NCBI RefSeq assembly: GCF_947500125.1
Contig: NZ_CANMRA010000003.1
Span: forward strand, 168,204-232,203
Length of the DNA stretch: 64,000 nucleotides
Origin: an uncultured Kocuria sp.
GTDB lineage: Bacteria; Actinomycetota; Actinomycetes; Actinomycetales; Micrococcaceae
Direction of reading: 5' to 3'
Positions 42,090-50,842 of the stretch are shown here, piece by piece (within the stretch, counting starts at the first letter, position 1; the number at the start of each line of letters is the position of its first letter). The notes below the pieces were generated by a model. It worked only from the letters and a program-made list of their open reading frames with translations, had not been told where the DNA came from and made no database searches. A program made the translations under genes and the position numbers.

Positions 42090-43102
42090 GCACCAGGACC
42101 TCCGTCCTGCCCCCCGCCCTGACCGTCCGCGGACCCCGGCGGGCGCGCCCCGCCCTGTCCCCCGGCGCCTGGATCGGGATCCTCGCCGTCCTGGCCGCCG
42201 CCTCGGTCGGCCTCTACCTGACCGTGGACCTGAGCGGCGACCTCGGCTACGTCCTGCCCCGCCGGGTCAACCGGGTGCTGACGATGGTGCTCGTCGCCTA
42301 CGCCGTGGGCGTGTCCACGGTCCTGTTCCAGACGATCACCGGCAACCGCATCCTCACGCCGTCGATCATGGGCTTCGACGCTCTGTACGTGCTCCTCCAG
42401 ACGGTCCTCGTCTTCTTCGTCGGCTCCGCAGGCCTGGTCGCCCTGGGGGACGGCGCGACGTTCGGGCTCGAGCTCGCCCTCATGGTCGCGTTCAGCTGGC
42501 TGATCTACCGGTGGCTGTTCACCGGCTCCGGGAAGTCCCTGCACCTGGTGCTGCTCGTCGGCATCGTCTTCGGCACCGTCTTCCGCGGGATCTCCTCGCT
42601 GCTGCAGCGGCTGCTCGAGCCCAGCGAGTTCGTCGTCCTCCAGGACGCGATGTTCGCCTCGTTCGGCAACGTGGACACAGGGCTCCTGCGCCTGTCCGCG
42701 CTGCTCGTGGGGCTGGTCTCCCTCGTGGCACTGGCCTTCCGCCGGCACCTCGACGTCCTGGCCCTGGGCCGGGACACGGCGATCAGCCTGGGCGTCGACC
42801 ACACCCGGGTGGTCACGGCCGTGCTGGTGGTCTGCTCCGTGCTCGTGGGCGTCTGCACCGCACTGGTCGGGCCCATCACGTTCTTCGGGCTCATCGTGGC
42901 GAACCTCGCCTACGCGCTGTGCCGGACCTTCCGCCACCGGCACGTGCTGCCCATGGCCGTGCTGCTGGGGATCATCGCGCTCGTGGGCGGCCAGGTGGTC
43001 CTCGAGCAGGTCTTCGCCTTCGACACCGCGCTGAGCATCGTGATCGAGTTCGCCGGCGGGCTGCTGTTCCTCGTGCTGCTGCTGCGGGGATCCATCAAGT
43101 GA
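42086..43102 (+). CDS. Siderophore ABC importer, permease 2 (FecCD family)
   Basis: A 338-residue FecCD permease of the YclO/CeuC type, the heterodimer partner of the preceding gene. It has RRVNRVLTMVLVAYAVGVST, TITGNRILTPSIMGFDALYV, LGRDTAISLGVDHTR and GPITFFGLIVANLAYALCR. GTG 42086 overlaps the previous stop, and the ATPase gene begins 13 bases after its end. Confidence 0.92.
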   Translation: MSTRTSVLPPALTVRGPRRARPALSPGAWIGILAVLAAASVGLYLTVDLSGDLGYVLPRRVNRVLTMVLVAYAVGVSTVLFQTITGNRILTPSIMGFDALYVLLQTVLVFFVGSAGLVALGDGATFGLELALMVAFSWLIYRWLFTGSGKSLHLVLLVGIVFGTVFRGISSLLQRLLEPSEFVVLQDAMFASFGNVDTGLLRLSALLVGLVSLVALAFRRHLDVLALGRDTAISLGVDHTRVVTAVLVVCSVLVGVCTALVGPITFFGLIVANLAYALCRTFRHRHVLPMAVLLGIIALVGGQVVLEQVFAFDTALSIVIEFAGGLLFLVLLLRGSIK

Positions 43103-43115
43103 CAAGGAGCGCACC

Positions 43116-43874
43116 GTGATCGAACTGACCGGCCTCACCAAGAGGTACGGGACCCGGACCGTCGTCGACGCCGTCTCGGGGACCATCGAGGCGGGCGGGA
43201 TCATCTCGATCATCGGCGCCAACGGCGCCGGGAAGTCGACCCTGCTGTCCATGGCCGCTCGGCTGCTGCCCATGGACGAGGGCACCGTGTTCGTGGACGA
43301 CCTGGACGTCCTGAGCACCCCCTCGGACCAGCTGGCCCGCAAGCTGTCCATCCTGCGCCAGGAGAACAGCCTGACGGTCCGGCTGAGCGTCCGGGACCTC
43401 GTGGCCTTCGGCCGCCACCCGCACTCCAAGGGCCGGCACACCGCCGCGGACCGGGAGCACGTCGAGCGCGCCCTGCGCTACCTCCAGCTCGAGGAGCTCG
43501 CCGACCGCTATGTCGACGAGCTCTCCGGCGGGCAGCGGCAGCGGGCGTTCATCGCCATGGTCATCGCCCAGGACACCGACTACGTGCTGCTCGACGAGCC
43601 GCTCAACAACCTCGACATGAAGCACGCCGTGGAGATGATGCGCCTGCTGCGGCAGATGGCCCGCGACTTCGGCAAGACCGTGGTGCTCGTCATCCACGAC
43701 ATCAACTTCGCGTCCTGCTACTCCGACCGGATCATGGCCATGAAGGACGGCGCCCTCCTGCACCACGGCACGCCCGAGGAGATCATGCGCCCGGCCGTGC
43801 TCCGGGAGATCTACGGCATCGACATCCGCGTGGAGGAGGTCGACGGCCACCGCATCGGCATCTACTTCGTCTGA
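43116..43874 (+). CDS. Siderophore ABC importer, ATP-binding protein
   Basis: A 252-residue ATPase of the FecE/YclP type. Walker A is GANGAGKSTLL, the signature is LSGGQRQRAF, Walker B is VLLDEPLNNLD and the H-loop is VIHDINFASCYSD. GTG 43116 has AAGGAGC 6-7 nt upstream. It completes the binding protein, permease, permease, ATPase order of a single importer. Confidence 0.94.
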   Translation: MIELTGLTKRYGTRTVVDAVSGTIEAGGIISIIGANGAGKSTLLSMAARLLPMDEGTVFVDDLDVLSTPSDQLARKLSILRQENSLTVRLSVRDLVAFGRHPHSKGRHTAADREHVERALRYLQLEELADRYVDELSGGQRQRAFIAMVIAQDTDYVLLDEPLNNLDMKHAVEMMRLLRQMARDFGKTVVLVIHDINFASCYSDRIMAMKDGALLHHGTPEEIMRPAVLREIYGIDIRVEEVDGHRIGIYFV

Positions 43875-43903
43875 CCCTCCCCGCCCCGACCCGAACGGCA
43901 CCC

Positions 43904-45187
43904 ATGAACCCCGACTCCCCCGTCGACCCCCGCGAGATCGCCCCGCTGCTGACCCGGGAGGGCATGGCCCTGCTCGAGTCCCTGGGCCCCTACGACGAGA
44001 CCGAGGCCCTGCGCACGGCCACCCGGCTGCGCGCCGAGGGGCACGCCCCGGAGCTCGTCTCCGCGGCCCTGAGCCAGACGAGGCTGCGGACCCGGGCGCG
44101 CGAGAAGTTCGGGGACTTCGCCGACCGCATGCTCTTCACCCGGGCCGGCCTCGAGCAGGCCACCCGGCTGCGGGTGGCCGCCCTGCACGCGCGGCGCTTC
44201 GCCGACGCGGGCCTCGAGCACGTGGCCGACCTCGGCTGCGGCATCGGCGCGGACGCGCTCGCGCTGGCCTCCCTCGACCGCAGGGTCACCGCCGTGGAGC
44301 TCGACGAGACCACGGCCGCGGTCGCCACCCTCAACCTCGCCCCGTTCCCCGAGGCCACGGTCCTGCACGCCGACGTGGCGTCCCTGGACCTCGCCGCCCT
44401 GCCCGCCGGGCCGCCGGACGGGGTGTGGCTGGACCCGGCCCGGCGCACGACGTCGTCGTCCGGCACCCGCCGGATCTTCGACCCCGAGGCGTTCTCCCCG
44501 CCCCTGTCGTTCGTCGAGGCGCTGGCCGGGCGCGGCCTGCCGGTCGGGGTGAAGCTGGGGCCGGGCATCCCGCACGAGGCGGTCCCCGCCGGGTGCGAGG
44601 CGCAGTGGGTCTCCGACCGGGGCGACGTGGTCGAGGCCGTGCTGTGGTTCAACGCGGTGGCCCGCCCCGGGGTGCGGCGCGCGGCGCTCGTGCTCTCCGA
44701 GCACGGGTCCGCGGAGATCGTCAGCCCGGAGGACCACGACCCCGCCCACGCCGACGCGGTGGTCGGTCCCGTGGGCGCCTACCTCTACGAGCCGGACGGC
44801 GCGGTGATCCGGGCGGGCCTCGTCACGGACCTCGCCCGGCAGCTGGGCGCGCGGCTGATCCACCCCCGGATCGCCTATCTCACCTCCGACGAGCTCGTGC
44901 GCACCCCGCTGGCCCGCGCGTACCGCGTGCGGGAGGTGCTGCCGCACACCGTCAAGGTGCTCAAGCGGTGGGTCCGGGAGCACGAGGTCGGCACCCTCGA
45001 GATCAAGAAGCGCGGCACGGACGTGACCCCGGAGCAGCTGCGCCGCCGGCTCGCGCCGAAGGGCCCCGGCCGGGCCACGCTCGTGGTCACCAGGACGGCC
45101 CCGGACCCCGCCCCGGGGGACCCGGGACGGACCGGTGCGGGCCCCGCGGAGAAGCGCGTCGTGATCGTCGTGGAAACCGTAGACTGA
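43904..45187 (+). CDS. SAM-dependent methyltransferase with THUMP-like C-terminal domain
   Basis: A 427-residue protein. The Rossmann methyltransferase part is at about 90-240, with motif I ADLGCGIGADALALAS, the acidic VTAVELDETT and the motif IV region GVWLDPARR. The C-terminus (about 310-420) resembles the THUMP-like domain common in actinobacterial members (RVREVLPHTVKVLKRWVREH; LEIKKRGTDVTPEQLRRRLA). It probably methylates RNA, but the substrate is not known. It has no clear Shine-Dalgarno and begins 29 bases after the importer ATPase, so it may be cotranscribed. Confidence 0.85.
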   Translation: MNPDSPVDPREIAPLLTREGMALLESLGPYDETEALRTATRLRAEGHAPELVSAALSQTRLRTRAREKFGDFADRMLFTRAGLEQATRLRVAALHARRFADAGLEHVADLGCGIGADALALASLDRRVTAVELDETTAAVATLNLAPFPEATVLHADVASLDLAALPAGPPDGVWLDPARRTTSSSGTRRIFDPEAFSPPLSFVEALAGRGLPVGVKLGPGIPHEAVPAGCEAQWVSDRGDVVEAVLWFNAVARPGVRRAALVLSEHGSAEIVSPEDHDPAHADAVVGPVGAYLYEPDGAVIRAGLVTDLARQLGARLIHPRIAYLTSDELVRTPLARAYRVREVLPHTVKVLKRWVREHEVGTLEIKKRGTDVTPEQLRRRLAPKGPGRATLVVTRTAPDPAPGDPGRTGAGPAEKRVVIVVETVD

Positions 45188-45257
45188 GGGCTCCGCGGGC
45201 CGTCCGGCCCGCCCCCGACCGGGCGCCCGCCCCTCAAGACCACGGAGGACCTGCCGC

Positions 45258-46403
45258 GTGGAGATCTCGTTCGCCCGCTCCCACCAGTCGACGCTCGGCG
45301 TCGAGTGGGAGATCGCCCTCGTGAACGGCAGCACGGGGGATCTCGTGCCCCGCGGCCGGGAGACGTTCGAGGCGGTCCTGGACGCCCATCCGGACTGGGG
45401 CACGGACGGCGACCACCCGCACCTCACCGGGGAGTTCCTGCTCAACACGATCGAGCTGGTCACCGGGGTGTGCCGGGACGTGGCCCACTCCACCGAGCAG
45501 CTGTCCACCATGATGGACGAGATCCGCAAGGTCACCGACCCGCAGGGCCTCGAGGTCTTCGCAGCGGGCACCCACCCCTTCGCGCGCTGGCAGGACCAGC
45601 AGGTCACCGACAAGCAGCGCTACCACAAGCTCGTGGACCGCGCCCAGTACTGGGGCCGGCAGATGGTCATCTACGGGGTTCACGTCCATGTGGGCCTCGA
45701 CTCGCGGGCGAAGGCCCTCCCGGTGCTCGACGGGCTGCTGACCTACTACCCGCACCTGCTGGCCCTGTCCGCGAACTCGCCGTTCTGGGCGGGCGAGGAC
45801 ACCGGCTACGCGTCCCAGCGCTCCATGATCTTCCAGCAGCTGTCCACGGCGGGGCTGCCGTACCACTTCCCGTCCTGGACGGCGTACGAGCAGTGCATCA
45901 CGGACATGATCGCCACCGGCATCATCGAGGAGATGAGCGAGGCCCGCTGGGACGTGCGCCCCGTGCCCCGGCTGGGCACCGACGAGGTCCGCTTCTGCGA
46001 CGGGCTCTCGACCCTGTGGGAGGTCGGTGCCCTCACGGCGCTCACCCAGTGCCTCGCGGAGTCCCTCTCCCGGGACGTGGAGGCCGGGCGCGCACCGGTC
46101 CGGCTCAAGCCGTGGCACATCCAGGAGAACAAGTGGCGGGCGGCCCGCTACGGGCTGGACGCCGAGATCATCACCGACCCGCGCAACATCGAGCGGGACC
46201 TGTGCGAGGACCTGACCGCGCTGCTCGACCGTCTGGAGCCGGTGGCCGCGGAGCTCGGCTGCTCGCGGGAGCTCGCCGACGTGGAGCGGATCATGCAGCA
46301 GGGCGCCGGCTACCAGCGCCAGCGAGCGGTCGCCCGGGCCCACGACGGGGACCTGCACGCGGTCGCCCTCGACATCGTCCGCCGCACCCGCGAGAACGAC
46401 TGA
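45258..46403 (+). CDS. ybdK: Carboxylate-amine ligase of the GCS2/YbdK family
   Basis: A 381-residue glutamate-cysteine-ligase-like enzyme (GCS2 family). It has TLGVEWEIALVNGSTGDLVP at the start, LTGEFLLNTIELVTGVC, the HPFARWQDQQVT region and VHVHVGLDS for metal and ATP. It ends with the NKWRAARYGLDAEII segment. E. coli YbdK has weak glutamate-cysteine ligase activity. Mycothiol users do not normally need glutathione, so the true substrate here is open. GTG 45258 has GGAGG upstream. It converges with tsaD, 30 bases apart. Confidence 0.88.
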   Translation: MEISFARSHQSTLGVEWEIALVNGSTGDLVPRGRETFEAVLDAHPDWGTDGDHPHLTGEFLLNTIELVTGVCRDVAHSTEQLSTMMDEIRKVTDPQGLEVFAAGTHPFARWQDQQVTDKQRYHKLVDRAQYWGRQMVIYGVHVHVGLDSRAKALPVLDGLLTYYPHLLALSANSPFWAGEDTGYASQRSMIFQQLSTAGLPYHFPSWTAYEQCITDMIATGIIEEMSEARWDVRPVPRLGTDEVRFCDGLSTLWEVGALTALTQCLAESLSRDVEAGRAPVRLKPWHIQENKWRAARYGLDAEIITDPRNIERDLCEDLTALLDRLEPVAAELGCSRELADVERIMQQGAGYQRQRAVARAHDGDLHAVALDIVRRTREND

Positions 46404-46433
46404 CCGCCGGGCGCGTCCGCCCGGCGCGCCCGC

Positions 46434-47531
46434 TCACACGGAGACGGTGGTGACCGGCAGGGACGAGTCGGCGGCGAAGTCCAGCCCGGAGGGCGCACGG
46501 CCCTCGGCCACGACCCGGGCGGCGAGCGCGGCGACCATGGCCCCGTTGTCGGTGCACAGCGGCAGCCGGGGGATCACCAGCTCGATCCCGTGCTCGGCGC
46601 AGCGCTCGGCGGTGAGCTCCCGCAGCCGGGAGTTCGCGGCCACTCCCCCGCCGAGCAGCAGCGTCCCGAGCCCCTGCTCGGTGCACGCGAGCACGGCCTT
46701 GCGGGTGATGACGTCGGCCACCGACTCCTGGAAGGACGCCGCGACGTCGGCGACCGGCACCGGCTCGCCCCGGGCCTCGTAGCCCTCGACGACCCGGGCC
46801 ACGGCGGTCTTGAGCCCGGAGAAGGAGAAGTCGTAGCGGTGCGGGCCGGGCCGCTCGGCGGAGCCCATGTACTTGCCCGCGCTGAGCCCGCGGGGGAGCC
46901 GGAAGGCGGCGGGGTCCCCGTCCCGGGCGGCGGCGTCGATGGCCGGGCCGCCCGGGTAGTCCAGGCCCAGGACCCGGGCCACCTTGTCGTAGGCCTCGCC
47001 GGCCGCGTCGTCGATCGTGGCCCCGAGCAGGCGCACGTCCCGGCCGAGGTCCTCGACGGCGAGGATCTCGGTGTGCCCGCCCGAGACCAGCAGCGCCCCG
47101 AGGTCGCCGGGCAGGCCGTCGTCGAAGGCGCCCTGGAAGCCCTCGATCCCGGAGTCCTCGAGCAGGCCCACACTGACGTGGGCCACGAGGTGGTTGATGG
47201 CGTAGAGCGGCTTGTCCGCGGCCACGGCGAGGGCCTTGGCGGCGGCCACGCCCACCATGAGGGCCCCGGCGAGCCCGGGCCCGGAGGTCACCGCGAGGGC
47301 GTCGAGGTCCTCGAGGCCCACGCCCGCCCGGTCCAGGGCCTCGCGCAGGGTGGGCACGATCGCGTCGAGGTGGGCGCGGGAGGCGATCTCGGGGATCACG
47401 CCGCCGAAGCGCACGTGCTCGTCCATCGAGGAGGAGACGACGTTGGCGAGCAGGGTGCGCCCCCGCACGATCCCCACGCCCGTCTCGTCGCACGAGGACT
47501 CGATGCCCAGCACGAGCGGTCCGTCGGTCAT
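46434..47531 (-). CDS. tsaD: tRNA N6-adenosine threonylcarbamoyltransferase TsaD
   Basis: A 365-residue TsaD of the Kae1/Qri7 family. It transfers threonylcarbamoyl to A37 of ANN-decoding tRNAs. It starts [17 protein letters not shown]. The metal-binding HLVAH is in [11 protein letters not shown], followed by [30 protein letters not shown] and [16 protein letters not shown] 47531 has GGAGGAG upstream and overlaps the rimI stop by 4 bases. Confidence 0.96.
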   Translation of the reverse strand: MTDGPLVLGIESSCDETGVGIVRGRTLLANVVSSSMDEHVRFGGVIPEIASRAHLDAIVPTLREALDRAGVGLEDLDALAVTSGPGLAGALMVGVAAAKALAVAADKPLYAINHLVAHVSVGLLEDSGIEGFQGAFDDGLPGDLGALLVSGGHTEILAVEDLGRDVRLLGATIDDAAGEAYDKVARVLGLDYPGGPAIDAAARDGDPAAFRLPRGLSAGKYMGSAERPGPHRYDFSFSGLKTAVARVVEGYEARGEPVPVADVAASFQESVADVITRKAVLACTEQGLGTLLLGGGVAANSRLRELTAERCAEHGIELVIPRLPLCTDNGAMVAALAARVVAEGRAPSGLDFAADSSLPVTTVSV

Positions 47532-48085
47532 GGGGTCTCCTCCGTCGGTGCGGTCGGGTCGGTCGGGGCGGTCGGGTCGGTCGGGGCCGCCGCCGCGGCC
47601 GGGGCGCAGGGTGCGCCCGGCGCGGCGAGGTCGAGGCGCATGATCAGCGCGTCGGCGCCGTCCCGGTAGTAGCGGGGACGGACGTGGATCTGCTCGTACC
47701 CGAAGCGGCGGTAGAGCTGCTGGGCGCGCGGGTTGTCGGCGCGGACCTCGAGCAGCACCTCGGTGGCGCCGAGCTCCCGGGCCTGCGCGTGCAGCGTGCG
47801 CAGCAGGGCGGAGCCGATCCCGCGGCCCTCGTGCTCGGGGACCACCGCGATGGTCTGCACGTCGCCCACGGGGCGGATGCACATCAGCCCCGCATAGCCG
47901 ACGATCTCACCGTCCTGCTCCGCCACCCAGTACCAGCAGACGGGCTGGGCCAGCTCCGCGGCGAACATCTCCAGCGGCCAGGCGTCCACGGGGAAGAGCC
48001 GCCGCTCGAGCGCGTGCACCGCCGCGACGTCCGCGGGGACCATCCGGCGCAGCGTCCAGGGGCCGGGACCGCGTGCGGCGCTCAC
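47528..48085 (-). CDS. rimI: Ribosomal protein alanine N-acetyltransferase RimI
   Basis: A 185-residue GNAT of the RimI family. It has [40 protein letters not shown], the acetyl-CoA loop [14 protein letters not shown] and [20 protein letters not shown]. The end is low complexity, with an 18-bp repeat (47550-47585) encoding PTDPTA. GTG 48085 overlaps the tsaB stop (GTGA) and its own stop overlaps tsaD, a tightly coupled tsaB-rimI-tsaD set. RimI acetylates S18 in E. coli. Confidence 0.92.
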   Translation of the reverse strand: MSAARGPGPWTLRRMVPADVAAVHALERRLFPVDAWPLEMFAAELAQPVCWYWVAEQDGEIVGYAGLMCIRPVGDVQTIAVVPEHEGRGIGSALLRTLHAQARELGATEVLLEVRADNPRAQQLYRRFGYEQIHVRPRYYRDGADALIMRLDLAAPGAPCAPAAAAAPTDPTAPTDPTAPTEETP

Positions 48086-48759
48086 GCCCCGGCCCGCTTC
48101 CGGGGGCCGGGGACCTTCGCATCGGACTCGCGCAGGTACAGCGGGGTCGTGTCCGGGGACAGCGCCTCCCCGCGGGCCGTGCGGCGCGCGGCGGCGAGGC
48201 CCAGGGACGACGCCGTGGGCTGCGCCGCGGCGAACTCCGGCACGGGACGGGCCAGGCGGTCCGCGTAGATCCCCGCCCCGCGGCCGTAGGCGGGCAGCGC
48301 CGGGAGCTGCTCGGCGGCGGCGACACCGGGGCCCCCGGCCGGCCGGGGGCCGTCCTCGGCCAGGGCGAAGCGGGCCCAGTAGACCTCCTTGCGCCGGGCA
48401 TCGGTGAGCACGAGGAACTCCTCGTGACCCGCCGCCCGGGCGTGCCCGGCCGCGTCCTGGGCGAGGGCCTCGAGGCTCATGAGCCCGTGCAGCGGGACGT
48501 CCCACGCGAAGGCGAGCGCCCGCGCCGTCGCGATCCCCGCGCGCAGGCCGGTGAACGGCCCGGGGCCGGTGCCGACCAGGATGCCGTCGAGGTCGCCGCC
48601 TGCGACGCCGCGGCCGGCCAGCAGGTCCCGGACCGCGGGCGCCAGGACCTCGGCGTGGGAGCGGGTGTCCGGGCTCGCGAAGGAGCCGAGGACCTCGCCC
48701 GCGCCGGTCACGAGGGCGGCGGAGGCGACGGCGGAGGAGTCCAGGCACAGGAGGAGCAC
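48082..48759 (-). CDS. tsaB: tRNA threonylcarbamoyladenosine biosynthesis protein TsaB
   Basis: A 225-residue TsaB, the ASKHA-fold partner of TsaD. It begins LLLCLDSSAVASAALVTGAG and has LDGILVGTGPGPFTGLRAGI, ATARALAF and LVLTDARRKEVYWARFAL. GTG 48759 has TACACT 6 nt upstream, giving a probable leaderless start separate from tsaE, whose stop is 62 bases away. Confidence 0.93.
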   Translation of the reverse strand: MLLLCLDSSAVASAALVTGAGEVLGSFASPDTRSHAEVLAPAVRDLLAGRGVAGGDLDGILVGTGPGPFTGLRAGIATARALAFAWDVPLHGLMSLEALAQDAAGHARAAGHEEFLVLTDARRKEVYWARFALAEDGPRPAGGPGVAAAEQLPALPAYGRGAGIYADRLARPVPEFAAAQPTASSLGLAAARRTARGEALSPDTTPLYLRESDAKVPGPRKRAGA

Positions 48760-48765
48760 CCGACC

Positions 48766-48771
48766 AGTGTA
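48766..48771 (-). promoter_or_regulatory. -10 box of tsaB (leaderless candidate)
   Basis: TACACT on the minus strand, then GGTCGG (6 nt), then GTG 48759. Confidence 0.5.
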
Positions 48772-48820
48772 GTGCCCGCCCCCGGGCGCCGCCCGGCCCC
48801 GTCGGGCCGGCCGGACCGGC

Positions 48821-49429
48821 TCAGTCGAGCCGCGGCGGCCCGTCCGCCCAGCGCGGGCCGATCCCGGTGAGCGTGATGCGGCGGGGCTCGTCCTCCTCGT
48901 CCGGGTCCTCGTCCCGGTCCTCGTCCCGGTCCTCGGCGTCGTCGACCGGGCCTCCCGGGTCGTCCGCGGCCTCCGCGGGTCCGCACGGTGCGCCGGGGCC
49001 GAGGGGGGCGGCGCCCACGGCGCGCTCCAGCACGATCTCGAGGCGGGACTCCGCCAGGTGCTCGACCTTCCCGGTGCCCCACTCGACCACGGTGACGGCC
49101 GTGTCCACCGTGTCCTCCAGGTCGATGTCGTCGACCTCCGCCGCCGAGCCCAGCCGGTAGGCGTCGACGTGCACCAGGTCCGGTCCCCCGGGCCGGGGCC
49201 CGTCCGGGACGTTGGGGTGGCGGCGCACCAGCACGAACGTGGGCGAGATGATCCCCTCCCGCACCCCCAGGCCCCGTCCCAGGCCCTGGGTGAACGTGGT
49301 CTTGCCCGCGCCGAGCTCGCCGGTGAGGACCAGCAGGTCCCCGGCGCGCAGCTGTCCGCCCAGCCGCTCGGCCAGGGCCTGGGTCCGCCCGGGCCCGTCC
49401 ACCGTCACGGTCCGCGTCCACTCGCTCAT
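48821..49429 (-). CDS. tsaE: tRNA threonylcarbamoyladenosine biosynthesis ATPase TsaE
   Basis: A 202-residue TsaE, the ATPase of the t6A complex. Walker A is LTGELGAGKTTFTQGLG and the switch region is GIISPTFVLVRRH. VHVDAYRLGSAAEVDDIDLE and TVVEWGTGKVEHLAE follow. A stretch of mostly Asp/Glu/Gly/Pro of about 30 residues (about 150-180) is inserted before the last strand. ATG 49429 overlaps the alr stop (ATGA). Confidence 0.93.
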   Translation of the reverse strand: MSEWTRTVTVDGPGRTQALAERLGGQLRAGDLLVLTGELGAGKTTFTQGLGRGLGVREGIISPTFVLVRRHPNVPDGPRPGGPDLVHVDAYRLGSAAEVDDIDLEDTVDTAVTVVEWGTGKVEHLAESRLEIVLERAVGAAPLGPGAPCGPAEAADDPGGPVDDAEDRDEDRDEDPDEEDEPRRITLTGIGPRWADGPPRLD

Positions 49430-50736
49430 GCCTGCTCCTCGGCTGCCTGCTCCTCGGCTGCCTGCTCCTCGGCTGCCTGCTCCTCGGCTGCCTGCTCCTC
49501 GGCTGCGCCCACCCCGTGCTCCGTGGCGTGCAGGTGCACCCGTGGCACGCGGGGCGAGACGCGGGTGACGATCTCGTAGTTGATGGTGCCCGCGGCGTCC
49601 GCCCACGCGCTCGCCGAGGGGTCCTCCCCCGCTCCGAACAGCACGGCCTCCGCCCCGAGCAGCCCGTGCTCGGGGGCGGCGAGGCCCGGCGCGCCGAGGT
49701 CCACGACGATCTGGTCCATCGCGACCCGGCCGACCTCCGGGTAGGTGCGGCCCTGGATCCGCACCGGCCCGCCGGTGCCGGTGCGCGGGACGCCGTCGGC
49801 GTAGCCGAGGGGCACGAGCGCCAGGGTGGTGGGCCGGTCGGTGACGTAGCTCAGCCCGTAGGAGACGCCCTGTCCCGCCGGCACCTCCTTGACCGCGCTG
49901 ACCGTGCTCCGCAGCGTCATGGCGGGCACGAGCCCGAGCTCGCCCGGGGTGCGGTCGGCGAACGGGGAGAGCCCGTAGAGGGAGACCCCCACCCGGACCA
50001 TGTCCAGGAGCATGTCCTCGGGGCGCTCGAGCCCGGCGGCGCCGAGGAGGCCGGGCGAGTTCGCCGCGTGCCGCAGGGCGGGCCGGAGCCCGGCGGCACG
50101 GGCCGTGTCCACGGCCCCGCGGAAGCGCTCGAGCTGCTCCCGGGTCTCGGGCCGGGCGGGCTCGTCGGCGACGGCCAGGTGGGTGAAGACGCCCACGACG
50201 CGCACGAGCCCCGCGGCCTCGGCCTGGGCGGCGGCCCGCACGAGCTCGGGCCAGAGGGCCTCCGTCGCCCCGTTGCGGCCCAGGCCCGTGTCGATCTTGA
50301 GGTGGATCCGGGCGGGGCTCCCGAGCGCCCGGGCGGCCTCCGCGATCGGGGCGAGCTCCCACCCGCTGACGCCCAGCTCGACGTCGGCGGCGAGCGCCGC
50401 CCCGAAGTCCGTGTCGACGGTGTGCAGCCACGCGAGCACGGGGGCGCCGATCCCCGCGGCCCGCAGGGCGAGGGCCTCGCCGACGTGGGCGACGCCCAGG
50501 GCGTCCGCGCCGGCCTCGAGGACCGCGCGGGCCACGGGCACGGCCCCGTGGCCGTAGGCGTCCGCCTTGACCACGGCCATCAGCCGGGCGGGGGCGGCGA
50601 GGGCCCGGAGCCGGCGCACGTTGGAGCGGACGGCGGCGAGGTCGACCACGGCGCTGCGCTCGAACCGGGGCGGAGGGGGGAGGACGCCGCCGGACGAGGC
50701 GGTCGGGACGGGATCAGCACGGTTCACGGATCCCAT
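49426..50736 (-). CDS. alr: Alanine racemase
   Basis: A 436-residue PLP-dependent alanine racemase, making D-alanine for peptidoglycan. The PLP lysine is in LMAVVKADAYGHGAVPVARA and the catalytic Tyr in GQGVSYGLSYV. Also present are HLKIDTGLGRNG and EVGRVAMDQIVVDLG. It ends in about five copies of AAEEQ from a 15-bp tandem repeat, beyond the normal family end. The start is given at ATG 50736. GTG 50727 is also possible, because GAGAAT lies 7 nt before it. The alr stop overlaps tsaE. Confidence 0.95.
   Translation of the reverse strand: MGSVNRADPVPTASSGGVLPPPPRFERSAVVDLAAVRSNVRRLRALAAPARLMAVVKADAYGHGAVPVARAVLEAGADALGVAHVGEALALRAAGIGAPVLAWLHTVDTDFGAALAADVELGVSGWELAPIAEAARALGSPARIHLKIDTGLGRNGATEALWPELVRAAAQAEAAGLVRVVGVFTHLAVADEPARPETREQLERFRGAVDTARAAGLRPALRHAANSPGLLGAAGLERPEDMLLDMVRVGVSLYGLSPFADRTPGELGLVPAMTLRSTVSAVKEVPAGQGVSYGLSYVTDRPTTLALVPLGYADGVPRTGTGGPVRIQGRTYPEVGRVAMDQIVVDLGAPGLAAPEHGLLGAEAVLFGAGEDPSASAWADAAGTINYEIVTRVSPRVPRVHLHATEHGVGAAEEQAAEEQAAEEQAAEEQAAEEQA
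49432..49506. repeat. 15-bp in-frame tandem repeat (5 perfect copies) at the alr 3' end
   Basis: CTGCTCCTCGGCTGC five times without a mismatch. On the minus strand it encodes AAEEQ pentads, ending 6 bases before the alr stop. The lack of any change points to recent expansion. Confidence 0.95.
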
Positions 50737-50830
50737 TCTCGCACCGGGCCCGCCGCGGCCGGCGCAGCGGGCGCGGCGGGCCGGACCGTCGCGCGCAGGG
50801 CGGGCCGCCGGGGACCCGGCGGCCGGCGGC

Positions 50831-50836
50831 TAGAGT
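50831..50836 (+). promoter_or_regulatory. -10 box of mshA (leaderless candidate)
   Basis: TAGAGT, then TGAGCC (6 nt), then GTG 50843. Confidence 0.55.
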
Positions 50837-50842
50837 TGAGCC

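Noticed and set aside
45258..46403. Glutathione synthesis gene
   Set aside because: The family match is to YbdK-like ligases, and the same window carries mycothiol genes. No glutathione synthetase is present.
49432..49506. Array of identical short repeats that might suggest a CRISPR
   Set aside because: Units are 15 bp with no spacers, and they code in frame for alr. No cas gene is present.
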